A stretch of DNA of 64,000 nt, taken from positions 121,340,243-121,404,242 of the forward strand of contig NC_045441.1 in the NCBI RefSeq assembly GCF_002776525.5, in the 5' to 3' direction. This DNA comes from Piliocolobus tephrosceles (taxonomy: Eukaryota; Chordata; Mammalia; Primates; Cercopithecidae). The notes beneath the pieces are model-generated. The model saw only the letters and a list, made by a program, of their open reading frames with translations. It had not been told where the DNA came from and did not search any database. The first letter of the stretch is position 1, and every line of letters starts with the position of its first letter. Both the position numbers and the translations under genes were made by a program. Below are positions 12,013 through 24,150 of this stretch, piece after piece.

Positions 12013-13479
12013 CCCACTAGCAGGGTCCTTGGCCACACCAGTCCAAGCTCCAGCATCAATCCAATAAATCACTAAACCCCTAGGAGGCACACCTGACTGC
12101 AAAGTGGTACACTCACTCTCCCCACAAGCCTGTTAGAGCCTCTCTGTGGTTATCTCTCCCGCCCAAGACAAGGCTACTCTTAGCAGGCCCATAGCACTCT
12201 GGGCTCCTCCAGCCACTGCCGAGTCCCAGGACTCCCTATCTTTGTATTTGGCCTGCTCTTCGGAGTCTGCACACCCTGTATGCTGCCGTCCTGCACGATT
12301 TCTTGCTGTCTGCCCACACCCTGAAAGGGCTGCTCCCCTGCACATGTGCAAATACCTTCCCCAGGCCTGAAGGCGGCTATTAAAGCTCCCTGTGACCGTT
12401 TCTTCTCCAGGCAAAAAAACCGCAGTTTCTTTCCTCTCTCCTCACTGCTCCTGTCCCCCGGTGTTCCCACCTAAATGGATACTGGTCCCTGAACCACTCC
12501 AATGTCCTCACATTCTCTTTAAGTTGTGGCACCTGAAATCAGCTCAGTGCACTAGCGCTACTGTGGCCTCTGGAACAAAGGATGCTGCAATCTGGGGACA
12601 GAACATGATTACAACTCATTGTGTTGGATTCAATATTGGGAAGGTGCTGAGGAGACAGGAAAGAAAGGGAGTGGAATGGGGAAGATAGGGTGGAAGCCAT
12701 TTACGCAGTAGTTCTATCTCATTAAGAAATCCATTCAGGTCTCTATTTTTGGAAGGGTTTTTCCCCCCTTTTTCATTTTAATCGGAGCCTCTCTCTCTCT
12801 CCTTCCAAGCAGACGGTAACTGCCAGGAGGCAGGGGCCTCGTTCACAGGCTGCTCCTTTGAATCTTCATAAGGAAGCCAATCCCCACAAATCTGTTCCGA
12901 TGTCTACTGGGATTCCCGGGGCTTTTGGAAAATGAGTGGGATAGGTGGATCATGGTCGCAGTCTTCCCAGCCAGCAGGGATGGCTTTGTTCAGAGGTGGG
13001 AACCGTCTCCCCAGCTGGCCACAGGGTCTGGAATTTGCCCTCAACTCAGAGCAGTTGGAGGGGTTGTCCAGGAATCATACTCCCTCCCAGTCCTACCATG
13101 CCCCGGCCTGCTGTGGCTCCCTCTGCATTTGAACCTCCGTCTGTTCCCCGTCCTCATCACTCCCTTCTGTCTCTTTTCCTTCCATTCTTGGGTGCCACTT
13201 GCATATCACCCCCAACACTCAGCTTTTATCTTTTCATACTCCCTCCTTCCACGTCCTCTCTTTCTCAGAGAGAAAGGGCTGGCTGGAGATCACAATGATC
13301 TCCAAAACATCCTGAGAGTGAGCTCTCTGGGTTTGAAAAGATAGTGAGCAGCGAGTGGACACACGGTCACAGTGGGGAGAGGCAGGCGGGGCCTGTGTGA
13401 CCAAGCACTAGGGTATGAGTATGACACGGGCTTCACCACATGCTCATCTTGTCCTATTGGATCCCCTGCACAACTTCAT

Positions 13480-13680
13480 TCTGAACACCTAGGATTATCT
13501 CCACTTTAGTCGGTTCTGTTGGTGTTCTCATTTTTTCCAATAAAGACACCCAAACTCAGAGGGATTGGGGACCTGCCCCAATTCACCCTGTTGGTCGAAG
13601 GCAGAGTCAGGGCTCAAATACAGGTCTGTCTGATCCCAAAGGCCATGCTCTTGAATGCTAAGCCTTGGTGCCTCCTAGCG
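13480..13680 (-). repeat. MIR SINE
   Basis: Antisense MIR order: 'ggattatctccactttag', 'acacccaaactcagaggg', 'gcagagtcagggctcaaata', 'gtctgatcccaaaggccatg'. Confidence 0.55.
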
Positions 13681-14249
13681 TAGCTGTTTTTGTCAGGTGA
13701 GGGAGCCTGACCTTAACGGAGGCAATCCCCATGTTCCTTCAGCAAATGCCTTGCACCACCAGGCCACCTTGGCTTTGTATTATACAGCTAGGGTCACAGT
13801 TGTATTTGAACTTAGAGCAGAAGGCAGTGTGGGCTTCAGAACTATGAGGAACTCTTTCTAGCTTCCTTTCCTCTCTGTCCCCCACACTCTGCCTGCACGG
13901 ACCTCTTCTGTAAAGTGTTGACTCTAAGCTGGGAGGACAGAAGAGGAGTTCACCTGGGTCAAGGGTTATGACCCTATAACTGGTATGGCCGGAAACCCTC
14001 AGTTCATTGGCTGAAGCATCACCCAAATGTGTCTGAGCTACTGGTCCCCAAATCCGAATGCCCTGGTGAAACAGAACAGAGGAAGTCTGGGGTGATAGAC
14101 ACAGGGGGAGCACCTGGCTGGGCCCACACAGCAGACACACCTGGAGAGGCGACCGTTCAGCCTTTCCACCATCCCCTCTGCTGAGCAGGGCTACCCAGGA
14201 CAGAAGCCCGCCTGTCAAAGCCCCAGGGGAAACAGATGGGTGGGCTCAC

Positions 14250-14396
14250 CAGGGTTTTGTAGTCAATCTGCTGGCGGATGAGCTTGTCCTCGCTCAAGGA
14301 GTAGCGGGCCTCACCCGTGATGGCGTCAATGGGGCCCTTCTCCATCTGCTGCTTGATGGCACAGAACAGAGAGAAGAGGGGCTCCCCGGCACACTC
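14250..14396 (-). CDS. PLXNA2: PLXNA2 exon: GAP to Rho-binding domain link (about residues 1454-1502)
   Basis: This exon is 147 nt, 49 codons, phase 0 to 0, with acceptor cacctccag and donor gtgagc. The product begins ECAGEPLFSLFCAIKQQMEK and continues GPIDAITGEARYSLSEDKLI then RQQIDYKTL. This is the very conserved segment that ends the first GAP half and leads into the inserted Rho-GTPase-binding domain. FSLFCAIK (A1 has FMLYCAIK) supports the A2 assignment. Confidence 0.97.
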
Positions 14397-15248
14397 CTGG
14401 AGGTGAGAAGAACCTCATTGGGAGCAGCTCCTGGAACACTGGAGTGCACCCCCCAGTTCCTGCTTCTCCAAAGGGCGGCTTCCATCCCCTGCCAAGTCCC
14501 TCCGCCTGTCCCCATCTGCTTTTATACTCAGCTCTTTAATCTCCTTCTCTCCAACTCCTCATCCTTCAGGCTGGCATTCCTCCTGACTCTTTGGATCACA
14601 AGGTCTTTTCCCATTCTGCCCATTTCTCCTTTCCTACTGTTGCCTCTCCAGGGCTCTTTCTTCCTCCCCGGCTCCCCTCCCCTCCCCTCCCGCCCTCCTC
14701 TCAGCTCCTCCTCTCCACCAAACCCCCGCTCTCTCAGAGGCCCCATCCAAAGGCAGAGGTCAGTCCTGGGTGGCATGAACTCCTTAGAATATAAGTTAAT
14801 AATTAGAAGCTGAGCCTCTTCCACCTCCCAGGCGCATCCTTGGCTTATCTGCCGCAACATGCGGCTTCTGCACTGGCCCGGGGCCCTTATCAGCCTCAAT
14901 AAGTCTGGGGCTGGGAGAGGGAAGAGGAAAAGCAGAGAAATAACGGGCAAATTGTTTTTAGCTTCAAAGAGGGATTCAGCTTTAGGGACCATGCAGGGCC
15001 TCTCAGGGTTCATCTGTCCCTCGCCAGAAGGGAGGAAACTAGCCTCAGGAAGACTGTGTCTTTGGAGCTATGATGGACTGCAGGCCTCTGTTTTCCTAGA
15101 CAGTCCATGATAAGGATGGATTCCATTTCTTGTGGGGTTATAAGAGCCAGGCCCAGTAAGGGAGAACTGGGGGTTGTGGAGTGATCCCCAGTCATGTTGC
15201 AGAGAATGAACGAGGCAGGACCAGAAATACGTCCACATCCAACCCTAC
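14397..15248 (-). other. PLXNA2: PLXNA2 intron, 0.85 kb
   Basis: It is mostly pyrimidine-rich unique sequence at 14480-14750 (the antisense of a purine-rich transcript stretch). A compact region at 14820-14980 has two GATA-type sites (cttatctg, cttatcag). No repeat family was recognised. Confidence 0.75.
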
Positions 15249-15315
15249 CTTGAGGAACTTGTAGAGGAGGAAAGTGAACCAATTGGTCAGCATCTTCTCA
15301 GCCACTGACTCAGTC
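15249..15315 (-). CDS. PLXNA2: PLXNA2 exon: GAP domain helix (about residues 1431-1453)
   Basis: This is a small exon of 67 nt, phase 2 to 0, with acceptor ctgacag and donor gtaggg. The first base completes the second arginine of LLLRR. The product then reads TESVAEKMLTNWFTFLLYKF and LK, an almost invariant plexin GAP helix. The exon must be included for frame, because its length is not a multiple of three. It sits between a 3.1-kb intron and an 852-bp intron. Confidence 0.96.
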
Positions 15316-15579
15316 CTGTCAGCAGTCACCGAGGGAACCAGCAGAACAAGACAAAGAAAGAAGCAGCTGGTCAGAGCCCGCAGGATGGGAAGGGCAGGGG
15401 AGGAATTGTGCATTGATCTTGCTGCTTCTAGCGTTTAGGCCAAATCTTGAGATCCTAATGAATATAAGACTTTCATGGACTCCTAGACGCCCCCATAATG
15501 GTAAGACAAGCTTTTCCTACAAAGCTGGAAGATGACATTTTGGGCGTCAGGCTGTGGGAGGGTTTTTGGCTGGAATGCC

Positions 15580-15770
15580 TTAGAGCACCGCTGACCAATT
15601 GCACATTCTGTGATGATGTAAATTTTCTCTACCTGTGCCGTCCAATATGGCAGCCACCAGCCACACGAAGCTACTGAGCACTTGAAATGTGGCAGCATGT
15701 CTGAGGCACGGACCCTGAACTTGTATTTATTTTTAACTAATTTAGATTTAAATAGTCACATGTGGCTCAA
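15580..15770 (+). mobile_element. hAT-type DNA transposon fragment
   Basis: The signature 'gtgccgtccaatatggcagc', 'agctactgagcacttgaaat' and 'tttaaatagtcacatgtggc' belongs to a common non-autonomous hAT family. The exact MER name is not certain. Confidence 0.5.
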
Positions 15771-16033
15771 AGCTATCCTATTAAATAGTATAACCTTAGA
15801 GAACTTTATGGGTTAGTTGTGTTCTTTTGGGTGAAAAAAAAAAGAATCCCAAATTCCTGGGGAGGTACCAATTTGGCAGGGAATAGGAATAAAGGCGGCA
15901 GGAGAAGGGTCCATGTCAGAAGGTCAGATGGCCAAACGGAGCCTACAGCCTGAGCTAAAGGCTCCTGGTATTCACAGCAGCATAAAGCCATATACCTAGC
16001 TCATCCCAAGCCATGTCAAAACTGTCCTATTGT

Positions 16034-16362
16034 GGCTGAGCGCGGTGGCTCAAGCCTGTAATCCCAGCACTTTGGGAGGCCAAGGCAGGCAGATCATGAG
16101 GTCAAGAGATCAAGACCATCCTGGCCAACATGGTGACACTCCGTCTCTACTAAAAACACAAAAATTAGCCGGGCATGATGGCACGTACCTGTAGCCCCAG
16201 CTACTCGAGAGGCTGAGGCAGGAGAATCGCTTGAACTCAGGAGGCGGAGGTTGCAGTGAGCCAAGATCTTGCCACTGCACTCCAGCCTGGCGACAGAGTG
16301 AGACTCTGTCTCAAAAACAAACAAACAAACAAACAAACAAACAAACAAACAAACAAAAAACT
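16034..16362 (+). mobile_element. Alu (AluS-type) with (CAAA)n tail
   Basis: Complete dimeric Alu from ggctgagcgcggtggctcaa to gagactctgtctc, with a tail of about ten caaa units (16315-16361). 'actgtccta' is found on both sides (16021 and about 16360), a target-site duplication. Body substitutions look like AluSc/Sx. The tail is a microsatellite likely to vary in length. Confidence 0.9.
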
Positions 16363-17544
16363 GTCCTACGGCAAAAGCTTCCACATCCTTTGGAACTTCC
16401 CTTGGGAGCCCTTCTAGGGTTTCAATTGCAATGACAGAAAGTTCATTCTTGAGTCTAACTTGTGTCTTTCATTCTACAACACAAGCCCATCTACTCCTTT
16501 ACTTTGGAGGTGAAGATGCAGCAGCAGTGCAGTAAGCCCAAGGACATTCTTGGTTGCATCCATTTAGAGAAAACAAATTATGTTCAAACTTGCACTAAGT
16601 ATGTGGCCAGTTCCAGAGAGAAACTAGCCCATCCAGGTATGTCTGGATAGAGTTTAAAGTTGCAGTTGCCAGAAAATGCTAATAACTAAAATCCCAAGGT
16701 AGTTGGGAGGCTGCCAGCACAAAATGAAGCTGGGAAGAGAAAAGAAGGAAGAATATTGAAAGGAGGTAGGCAGCCACGGGCAAGAAGAAGAAAAGGAAAG
16801 GAGAGCAGAAGGAAGCAAGAGCATCCAGGAGAACGGGAATGGAAAACAAGGGTGGGGAGACACAGAGGCAGAGCGAGACCACGCCGGGAAGTTGTCGGTG
16901 GGAGCTCTGGCAGGCAGTGGCAACCCTAGAATTATGCCAGTGGGTGGCTGCGTGGTGAAAGTAAAACAAAAATCAAAATGATTTACCTTGCTGTTTCCAA
17001 AGCTGTCTGCTGGCTCTTATATGCAGCAGACTTTTGCAGCTGTGCAGGCAAATGCCCACTGCTCCAGGAAAAATCCTGAAGTAAACACTTCTGAAAGCCA
17101 AATCTATCTGCTGGACCAAGTGGGAACCACTGAAGCCTAGCCTTAGACCCAGAGACCAAAGATGGAAGTCTGAGGGACAGGCAGACAGCACATGAGTGGT
17201 CTAGGCAGATGGCTAGACAAAATGACATGATGTGAGAGTTTTCTAACTTCAGATATGCCAAGGCCAAAGGTAGTGGAATAGCGGCCTAGAGGAGAAATGG
17301 CCGTAGGGTACACAGAAAGTTCAAACAGAAGCACTGATAGAGTGAGACAGTCTCTAGTTCCTATAAGGCCAAAGTCACAGGATAAGGTTATGTCTTTACA
17401 TAGGACCTTTAAGGTTTCAACAGTGTCCAGTCTGAGGCCTCCAGGGTGTTGAGTGGTGAACTCTAGTCCCATTTAGAGCCTATAGCAGGTGCCAGGAAAC
17501 ACTTGCTGGGCTGCACTGGGTGAGACATCACCAAAGGACTTTCC

Positions 17545-18000
17545 TTCAGTGCTTCTCAAACTTTAATATGGATTGGGATAACCTGGGTTCCTTGTTAAAA
17601 TGCAGATACTGATTCAGTGGGTCTGGGAGGGCCTGAAATTCTACACTTATTTATTTATTTATTTAGAAACAGGGTCTTGATCTGTTGCCCAGGCTGGAGT
17701 GCAGTGGTGAGATCATGGCTCACTGCAGCCTCAAACTCTAGGGCTTAAAAGATCCTCCTGTCCTAGCCTCCAGAATAGCTGGAAATGTATAGGTGTGCAA
17801 CACCATGCATGGCTAATTTTTATATTTTTGTTTTTGTAGAGATGAGGTCTATGTTGCCTGCTATGTTGTCCAGGCTGGGCTTGAACTCCTGGCCTCAAGA
17901 GATTCTCCTGCCTTGGTCTCCCAAATTGTTGGGATCACAGGCATAAGCCACTGTACCTGGTCTGTGATTCTGCTTTTCTAACAAGCTCCAGTGTGCTCCC
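17545..18000 (+). mobile_element. MER5-like element interrupted by an Alu
   Basis: The left half reads 'gtgcttctcaaactttaata', 'gttaaaatgcagatactgat' and 'gagggcctgaaattctac'. The right half resumes after the Alu with 'gattctgcttttctaacaag' and ctccagtgtgctcccgatgctg. The order proves the Alu is nested. Confidence 0.7.
17646..17965 (-). mobile_element. Old Alu (AluJ-like), antisense
   Basis: Antisense Alu with a TTTA-rich head: 'cagggtcttgatctgttgcc', 'cactgcagcctcaaactcta', 'ctcctggcctcaagagattc'. High divergence and these substitutions suggest the AluJ group. Flanking 'attctac' and 'attctgc' may be a decayed target duplication. Confidence 0.85.
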
Positions 18001-18417
18001 GATGCTGTCCCCTGCCACCTGATGGCATGAGGCCACAAGTCTTCTCTCCTAATCCAACTTTGGACTTAGATAAGGCCAGAGGATGGTCTAAGTGACCTCT
18101 GAAGATTCCATGAGAGGAGATTGCAGTAGACAGGGTCAAGATTAAGTAGAAGGGCAGAGAAGGAAAAATGGAGATTTGACATAAGGGCAAGAGAACAAGA
18201 AGGTGAGCCAACAAGTCCATGCATCCTCGACTCCTGAGGACAGTGGACAGGTTCTTCTCAGGGGGCCTGCAATGTAGCCCTGGCTCTGGGCTAGTTAGTG
18301 CCTTGAATTTAGGAACATGACTGCTCTCCTAGGAGCTCTACCCCAGTCTCCCTGCAAGGCACGGTGAGCCAGGTGCATGACTGGGCTGGAGCAGGGTGAC
18401 CCAGACTGCACCCTCAC

Positions 18418-18686
18418 CTCCTGAGCAACAGCTTGGGGTGGTTTTTGCTCTCCAGATTCTTGTCTATGAGGTCGGCCAGCAGCTGCTTCAGCACATCAGT
18501 GGCATACTCCAGCTTGCTCTGCAGCACAGTCATGATGAGTGAGGCCACGTTGCCCCGGTCGCGCATGGAGAAGCTACGCTGGGACTCGAGCGTGCGGATG
18601 AAGGACAGCAGGAACACCTTGTTGTTGATGAGCTGCGCGAAGAGCTTCAGGCCTTTCTCCACACGCTCCTGCCGGTAGCCCGGGAC
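18418..18686 (-). CDS. PLXNA2: PLXNA2 exon: GAP domain, N-terminal part (about residues 1342-1431)
   Basis: This exon is 269 nt, phase 0 to 2, with acceptor ctctgcag and donor gtgagg. The product begins with the A2-specific VPGYRQERVEKGLKLFAQL, then helix INNKVFLLSFIRTLESQ, the RSFSMRDRGNVASLIM block, the helix QSKLEYATDVLKQLLADL, and NLESKNHPKLLLR. The LLLRR motif at the end holds the first catalytic arginine pair of the plexin GAP, which acts on Rap-type GTPases. The second Arg codon is split: two bases (AG) here and one (G) in the next exon. Plexin-A1 work places the catalytic arginines at the equivalent spot. Confidence 0.97.
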
Positions 18687-19149
18687 CTGCAGAGAGACCT
18701 AGGGGTCGTGATGCCATTGGCAGGGTGGGGAGCTCAGTGACCTCCCCATGGGATGGCTGTGCCCATACCCATGACCCTCTCACCCACCAATTAAGCCACA
18801 GTTCACCTGGCTAATGCTGTCAAGCCCTTAGCACTGAGTTAAGTATCTGATTAACCTCGATTGCAGCCTCTAGTTTAGAGAGGAATCAATTGAAGCACAG
18901 AGAGAGCATCACATGGTTAGTAAATGGCGGGGCTGGGATGGCACTCACTTCGGCCAGACTCCAGAGCTCTTCCCTGATGGTGACGCAGAGTTGATGAGGG
19001 CCCCTGTGCCATGGCAAAGCACCTCACAGTCCCTGTGGGGAATTCCAGGTGCCCAGGGCTGTCATGGTTTATACCCTGAGAATCCCCAGCCCTAAGCCTG
19101 GGACTAAACTAATGCCCACCCGTCTTCAGCCCTAGGGGTGCTGTTGATA

Positions 19150-19330
19150 CACCAGTGGCCTCAGAGTCAGGACATCTGGGTTCCACGTGGATTCTGATAC
19201 CACCTTGCTGGGTAACACTGGGTAAGTCTCTTTCCTTCTCTGGGGGCCTAAGTTTATCCACATGATAAAAAGGGAAGATTGAGCCCAACCATCTCTAAAG
19301 AATTTTCTAACTCTAGCATTTGCTGTTTTC
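19150..19330 (+). repeat. MIR SINE
   Basis: Sense MIR: 'tcaggacatctgggttcca', 'ttgctgggtaacactgggta', 'atccacatgataaaaaggga'. Confidence 0.5.
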
Positions 19331-19509
19331 TTAGGGACTCTTTCTAAGACCCTGCTCTATCCAGGGGAAGAGGAAGAAGACGGTCTTATCTTCCTGCCTC
19401 CATTGTCTGTTCATTGGGAGATCCCTGCAAGGGTGTGCCATTCACCCAGCAAACATGAGTCAATAACTCAGGTAGGTACGGAAGATCCACCTCTGAGATG
19501 TCCAAGGGG

Positions 19510-19857
19510 GTGCATGGCAATCCTGTCAGTAATAGCTCCAAACTGGAAACACTCAGATGTCCAGCAACAAGAGAACAGATGGAAGAACTGTGGTGTATTC
19601 CACCCAATGGATACCACACAGCAACAAGAATGAATGACCTATCGCTACACACAATAACAGGATGGGTCCTGCAAATGCACTGGATGAAAAAAGCCAGATG
19701 CTAAAGAGGGCATAGTCTTCATAGAATACCATTTAAATAAAGATTTAAAAAGCAGATAAAATTAATCAATGGCTGTAGATAAATGGCTGCTCTAGGGGGT
19801 GGCTGTAACTAAAAGGGGGCACCCTGGGACTCCTGGGGGACTGTGTTCTGCTTGGTG
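19510..19857 (+). mobile_element. Old L1 (L1M) 3' fragment
   Basis: Typical L1 3'-end text in sense: 'aactggaaacactcagatgt', 'gtattccacccaatggatac', 'gatgaaaaaagccagatgct'. It is diverged and short, with no coding capacity. Confidence 0.6.
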
Positions 19858-19902
19858 CTGGCTTGATGGGTGCCAGCTTGATGGGCGCCGGCTTGATGGG
19901 CA
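19858..19902 (+). repeat. 15-bp tandem repeat, 3 copies
   Basis: The unit c[t/c][g/a]gcttgatgggy(g/a) occurs at 19858, 19873 and 19888. Confidence 0.9.
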
Positions 19903-21854
19903 TGTTCACTTGGGGAAAAGTCATCAAGCTGCACGCTGACAATTTGTGCACGATTTGTATGCATGCTTCTGTTAAACCAAAAAACTTACTTAAAAAGTCA
20001 GCTATAGGATCTGCCCCCAAGGGGGAGCTTCTGAGAACACTGCAGGGTGTGTCTCCTGAAGTGGGCACTGGAGGAGGCAGGGAGTGGGAGGGATGGCCTG
20101 GGGAGGTGCCTTCCGAGCCACACCTTGAGGGCTCTGTCTCCCCGAGGGGCTGGATACTCTAGTTCTTTGAGAAAGAGTGTCATGCATACAGCAGTAACAA
20201 GCCTGGTTTCAGAGTCGGTCACACTTGGGTTTAATTCTGTCACAGTCATTTCCTAGGGCCCTTAGTGACTCAGTTTCTTCACCAGCAAAATGAACATAAT
20301 GATAGCTAATATTGATATAGATCTAACTCCACACTGCTATTCTATGTACTTTAGAAATACTGACCCACTTAATGCACACAGCACCAAAAAGGTAGGTTTG
20401 TTATAATCCCCATGAGGGACGCTGTGAAGATAAGGAGCTCCACAAAGCCCCAAGACAGAAAAGGGTGGAGGGAGGTCATGAATCCAGGCACTTGGCACCT
20501 CGTTCCGCCATCTCCAGGGACCATGATGTGAATTGAAAGGAGAGGGTGTATGAAAAGCTGATGCACAGCCCAGCTCCTAAAGAGCAGCTACATTCCCCTG
20601 CTCTACTCTCGAGGTTTTAAATTGGGAAAAATGGAGATGGCCAGAGAAAGCCTTGTTTAACCAAAGTCACAGGGTGGCAGAACATTCATGATCCTCATTA
20701 CCAATTCCCTGTGTTCCAGGCTCAGGGTAAGCCACTGGCAGGAGGCCAGGTTCAATCAGACCCAGGCCCTGTCCTGAGAATTTCAACCAGGAGGCCAGCC
20801 CCAGCGAGTCCTGAGGTCCCTTCCACAGCGGGAACTCTGTGAGCCAGCCCTGCACCCTGCAGAGAAGGGTTCTCATTGAAACCTCCAACTTGCCGGGTAT
20901 CAGTAGCTCCTATGGATCTGGAAGCTATAGGAAACATGTGTGTTTCCAAATCAGGTCCATTTTCATTTCTCTCACTGTGGTGCTGGTCCTTGGAGGGCCA
21001 GTTCTCAGGAGACAGATGGGAACAGCCAGAGACAAGCAGGCTACAGCAGGCCACAGCCCCTGCTGGCGAACCCCTCACCTCAAGAGGTGGGACTAGCCTC
21101 TGCTTTCTTCATGCCCGCCTCCCCCATTTCTCCCCTCCACTGGGGGCTGATAAGGGAAGGACAGCCTTACCTTACCATCAGCCCGGGCCTCCATTGCCCC
21201 ATATATCTGTCTTCCAACTCTGTGACCACCCCCGTCACATACATGCCGCTATCCTTCAAATTACTCAGAAGAGCAGTTCTACAGCTTGTTCTAATAACAG
21301 TAGATAATGTCATTTCTTGGGCACCCACCATGTGCAATGCACAGTGCCTGGCACATTACACACATTGTTCCAATGAATTTTTCTAATGATCTTGCAAAAT
21401 TGAGTGAACAATCTCTCAGAGAAGCTATCGCAGCTATTCCAAGGCAGCCTATCTCATGACAGGCAGAGTTGGATTACGAAACCCAAACTTGTTTGGCTCC
21501 CAAGTGCCCGTTCGTCCTCCCCATCTTTCACCATGTCTAGCCCTATCCCTGGGCTTGAGAGCTGTCTGAAAGCCAACTCGGACATCTCTCTAAAGCTTTC
21601 CCATGCAGGGCCTCCCACCAGTTCAGACTGGCTGGCTAAGGGAGGGCAGTCACCAGAAGGTTTAGCACTATGGCATTTAGAGAGGTGGAAGAGGACATGG
21701 GTTGGCCAGATAGCACACTTGGTGTGAGGATACACTCTGGGCTTCTTGCAAGGCTGCTCTTTCTCTGCGTGCAAAATGCACATGCCTCCTGGGAAGAGGT
21801 CCGGGGTCCTGGGAAGGAAGATTTTAGCAAAGCCACCTACAGCGAAATAGCATC

Positions 21855-22060
21855 CTATTCAGCAGCATGGGTTTTAGAAGCAGAGAGACCACAGTGACTT
21901 GTAGGTGGAGGAAAACTCCATCACCTCGGGGCTCTATTGCCTCTCCTGTAAAATGAGAATATGAGTGTCTATGTCATAATGTTTTATGAACATTAAATAA
22001 GATAATGTATGTAAAGTGCTTGGCATGCTCCATGCACACTTAAATGGCAACAGTTTTATT
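21855..22060 (+). repeat. MIR SINE
   Basis: Sense MIR 3' part: 'ctcctgtaaaatgagaatat', 'cattaaataagataatgtat', 'gtaaagtgcttggcatgctc'. Confidence 0.6.
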
Positions 22061-23894
22061 ACCTGCCTTTCAGACTCCCTGGACTGCTTTCCAGGGATCC
22101 CTTTCCTCCAAGAATTTCCTAGACATCTAGTGCATCAGGACAGTGTTTTAGGGTGTGGGAGGTAGGAATTTTCTCCCCACTTTATGAAGGAAGGAGATGG
22201 AAGTGAAGTGTCTTTGTAAGGAGTATCCAAAACAGTTCCTCATTGTTGCCTGCCACCTTCCCCAGCCCAAGCAAATGCTACTGTGAAACAAGACTTTCTT
22301 TATTCACCAGATGGTTCTCTAATTTAGTTGAAGTCTGTGAGTATAAAACTGGATAGTAAATTTTAATTGTAACCCAATAGGTTAGAGTTTAGGAGACAAT
22401 GATAGGTTGAAATTGGGAGTGGAAGATTGCTCTGTATTTTAAAGGGTTGCTACACGACTAGTGCCTGGGAAGCACCTTTCTTGAAGGCCTGGATTTAACC
22501 CAGAGAGCCCTACGTGAGGGGGCTGGGTGACCTCCCCTCCAGGACAGCCTGAAGCAAGAGGACACCTCCTTCTTCACACTTCCAGAGGTGAGCAGGAACC
22601 CCAGTGGCTGAAAGGGTTGGGAAATACTGGTTTGGATTAATCAATGACTTGTTTCCATATTCAGAACACCAAGGGGGAGAAACTACTTCAGGGGCAAGAA
22701 GGGGTTGGAAAAAAATAAGAAAACAGTGATCCACACACAATCCCTCAATTTCACATAGAAGGCTGGATCTCACATAGCTCCAGGCTAATGCAGGTCAGTA
22801 AAAGTTCTCGGAAAATCCAACTTAAAAGTTACATCTTTAAAGGAAACCTACTTAGATTTGGAATTCTGAACTCATGAAGAAAGGAGAATAACTTTATATA
22901 CTCGTCCTCACTGCATTCTTATTTAGATTATTCCATCCCATCCACAGAGTAGTATGGGAATGTTTAGACATAATTTCCCTTCCTATAACCCCATTTCCAC
23001 CTTAACTCAGCCAAACACACAGACACTCATTTATTCAATCATTTACCACTTCCCACATGCCCACTATGTGCCAGGCACTCTATTCTGCTGGAAGTTAGAA
23101 CTACAAAGATAAATAAGGTACATGCACAGTCTACACATCCAATCACACATACACGTGTGCACACAACGGTCTTATCTTCTTGTCCCTCTCATGTCTCACT
23201 TTAAACAGGAATTTGCATACTCTCCAGGGCCGTAAGAGAATCCTGGTAATTTGAAGCAAACAAAGGTGAGGCTGGAGAAAAATAAAAGGAAGGGAAAAAT
23301 GAGTGGGACTGGGGGAGGAGGAAAGACCAGGAGCAAGACGAAGGAAATGGATGGATAAAAGTATCAGGATATACGTTATGTTTTTATTTATGCATGGGAT
23401 ACATGTATACATGCATGCACACATATATACATATAAACAGAAAGAAAAGGTACCTTGACAATGAGGACATAGAGACCGTCACCTCCAACTTCTGAAAGTG
23501 TCTGTTGGTATCTATCAGCTGAGGAGCCAAAGGGAGCCTCCTCCAGATAGAAAAGCCCATGCCCTCAATATAGAAACACACACAAGCGCATGCTTCATGC
23601 AACAAGCAAGTATGGAGAAATGTGTGTGCCACAAATGCCCCTCTGGACTTCTCACATTTGCTGCAGAGGTACACAGCCTACTACATTCCCTTGGAGAGCC
23701 CGCTTAGACATTCCCTCAGGTGTCAGTACCTGCAAACCCACACAACTCCCGAGTGATGGGTCTGTTTTTATTTTATGGACAATGTAAACCTTGGAATTAA
23801 TCTTAGTTTGCATTGTTGCTTTGGCTGTAGATTTTTGATCCATCTACAGCTATAAGGCAGGTCACTGACATAGTTCCCCAGAAGTCCAGCACCG

Positions 23895-24150
23895 AGGCCT
23901 GTTGTTGGGACTGAAGACACTGACATCTAAATGCCTGAGCTCAAATCTCCCTTCGGCCCCCACCAGCTCTGTGGTCCCAGGCAACCACTGAACTCTGGCC
24001 CCTTAGTTTTATCACCTGTATAATGGCCTTACTTACTGCAGAGGCTTCTTGGGAGGTGAAATGAATGAATGCATGCAAAGTGCTTAAACTGTGCTAAGAT
24101 GTTAGTAACAGTCAATTCATAGTGATTACTCCTTAGGATTATTATTCTGT
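23895..24150 (+). repeat. MIR SINE
   Basis: Sense MIR: 'atgcctgagctcaaatctcc', 'ttagttttatcacctgtata', 'gaaatgaatgaatgcatgca', 'aagtgcttaaactgtgctaa'. Confidence 0.6.

Larger units (their letters stand above)
9698..14249 (-). other. PLXNA2: PLXNA2 intron, 4.6 kb
   Basis: It contains a short tandem repeat at 9880-9942, an AT-rich candidate regulatory patch at 10220-10420, a MER5-like element with an internal minisatellite (11590-12012) and a MIR (13480-13680). The stretches 10430-11580, 12030-13470 and 13690-14240 look like ordinary unique intron. Confidence 0.8.
15316..18417 (-). other. PLXNA2: PLXNA2 intron, 3.1 kb
   Basis: It holds a hAT-like element (15580-15770), a plus-strand AluS-type element with a CAAA tail (16034-16362), and a MER5-like element interrupted by an old antisense Alu (17545-18000). 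The stretch 16370-17540 is unique, with no recognised feature. Confidence 0.8.

Noticed and set aside
14403..15013. Overlapping ORFs of 136 and 161 codons on opposite strands
   Set aside because: Neither shows domain features. The region is pyrimidine-rich intron between two confirmed exons.
16094..16384. ORF with repeated FVCLFVCLFVC
   Set aside because: It is the antisense of the Alu and its CAAA tail, a common false ORF.
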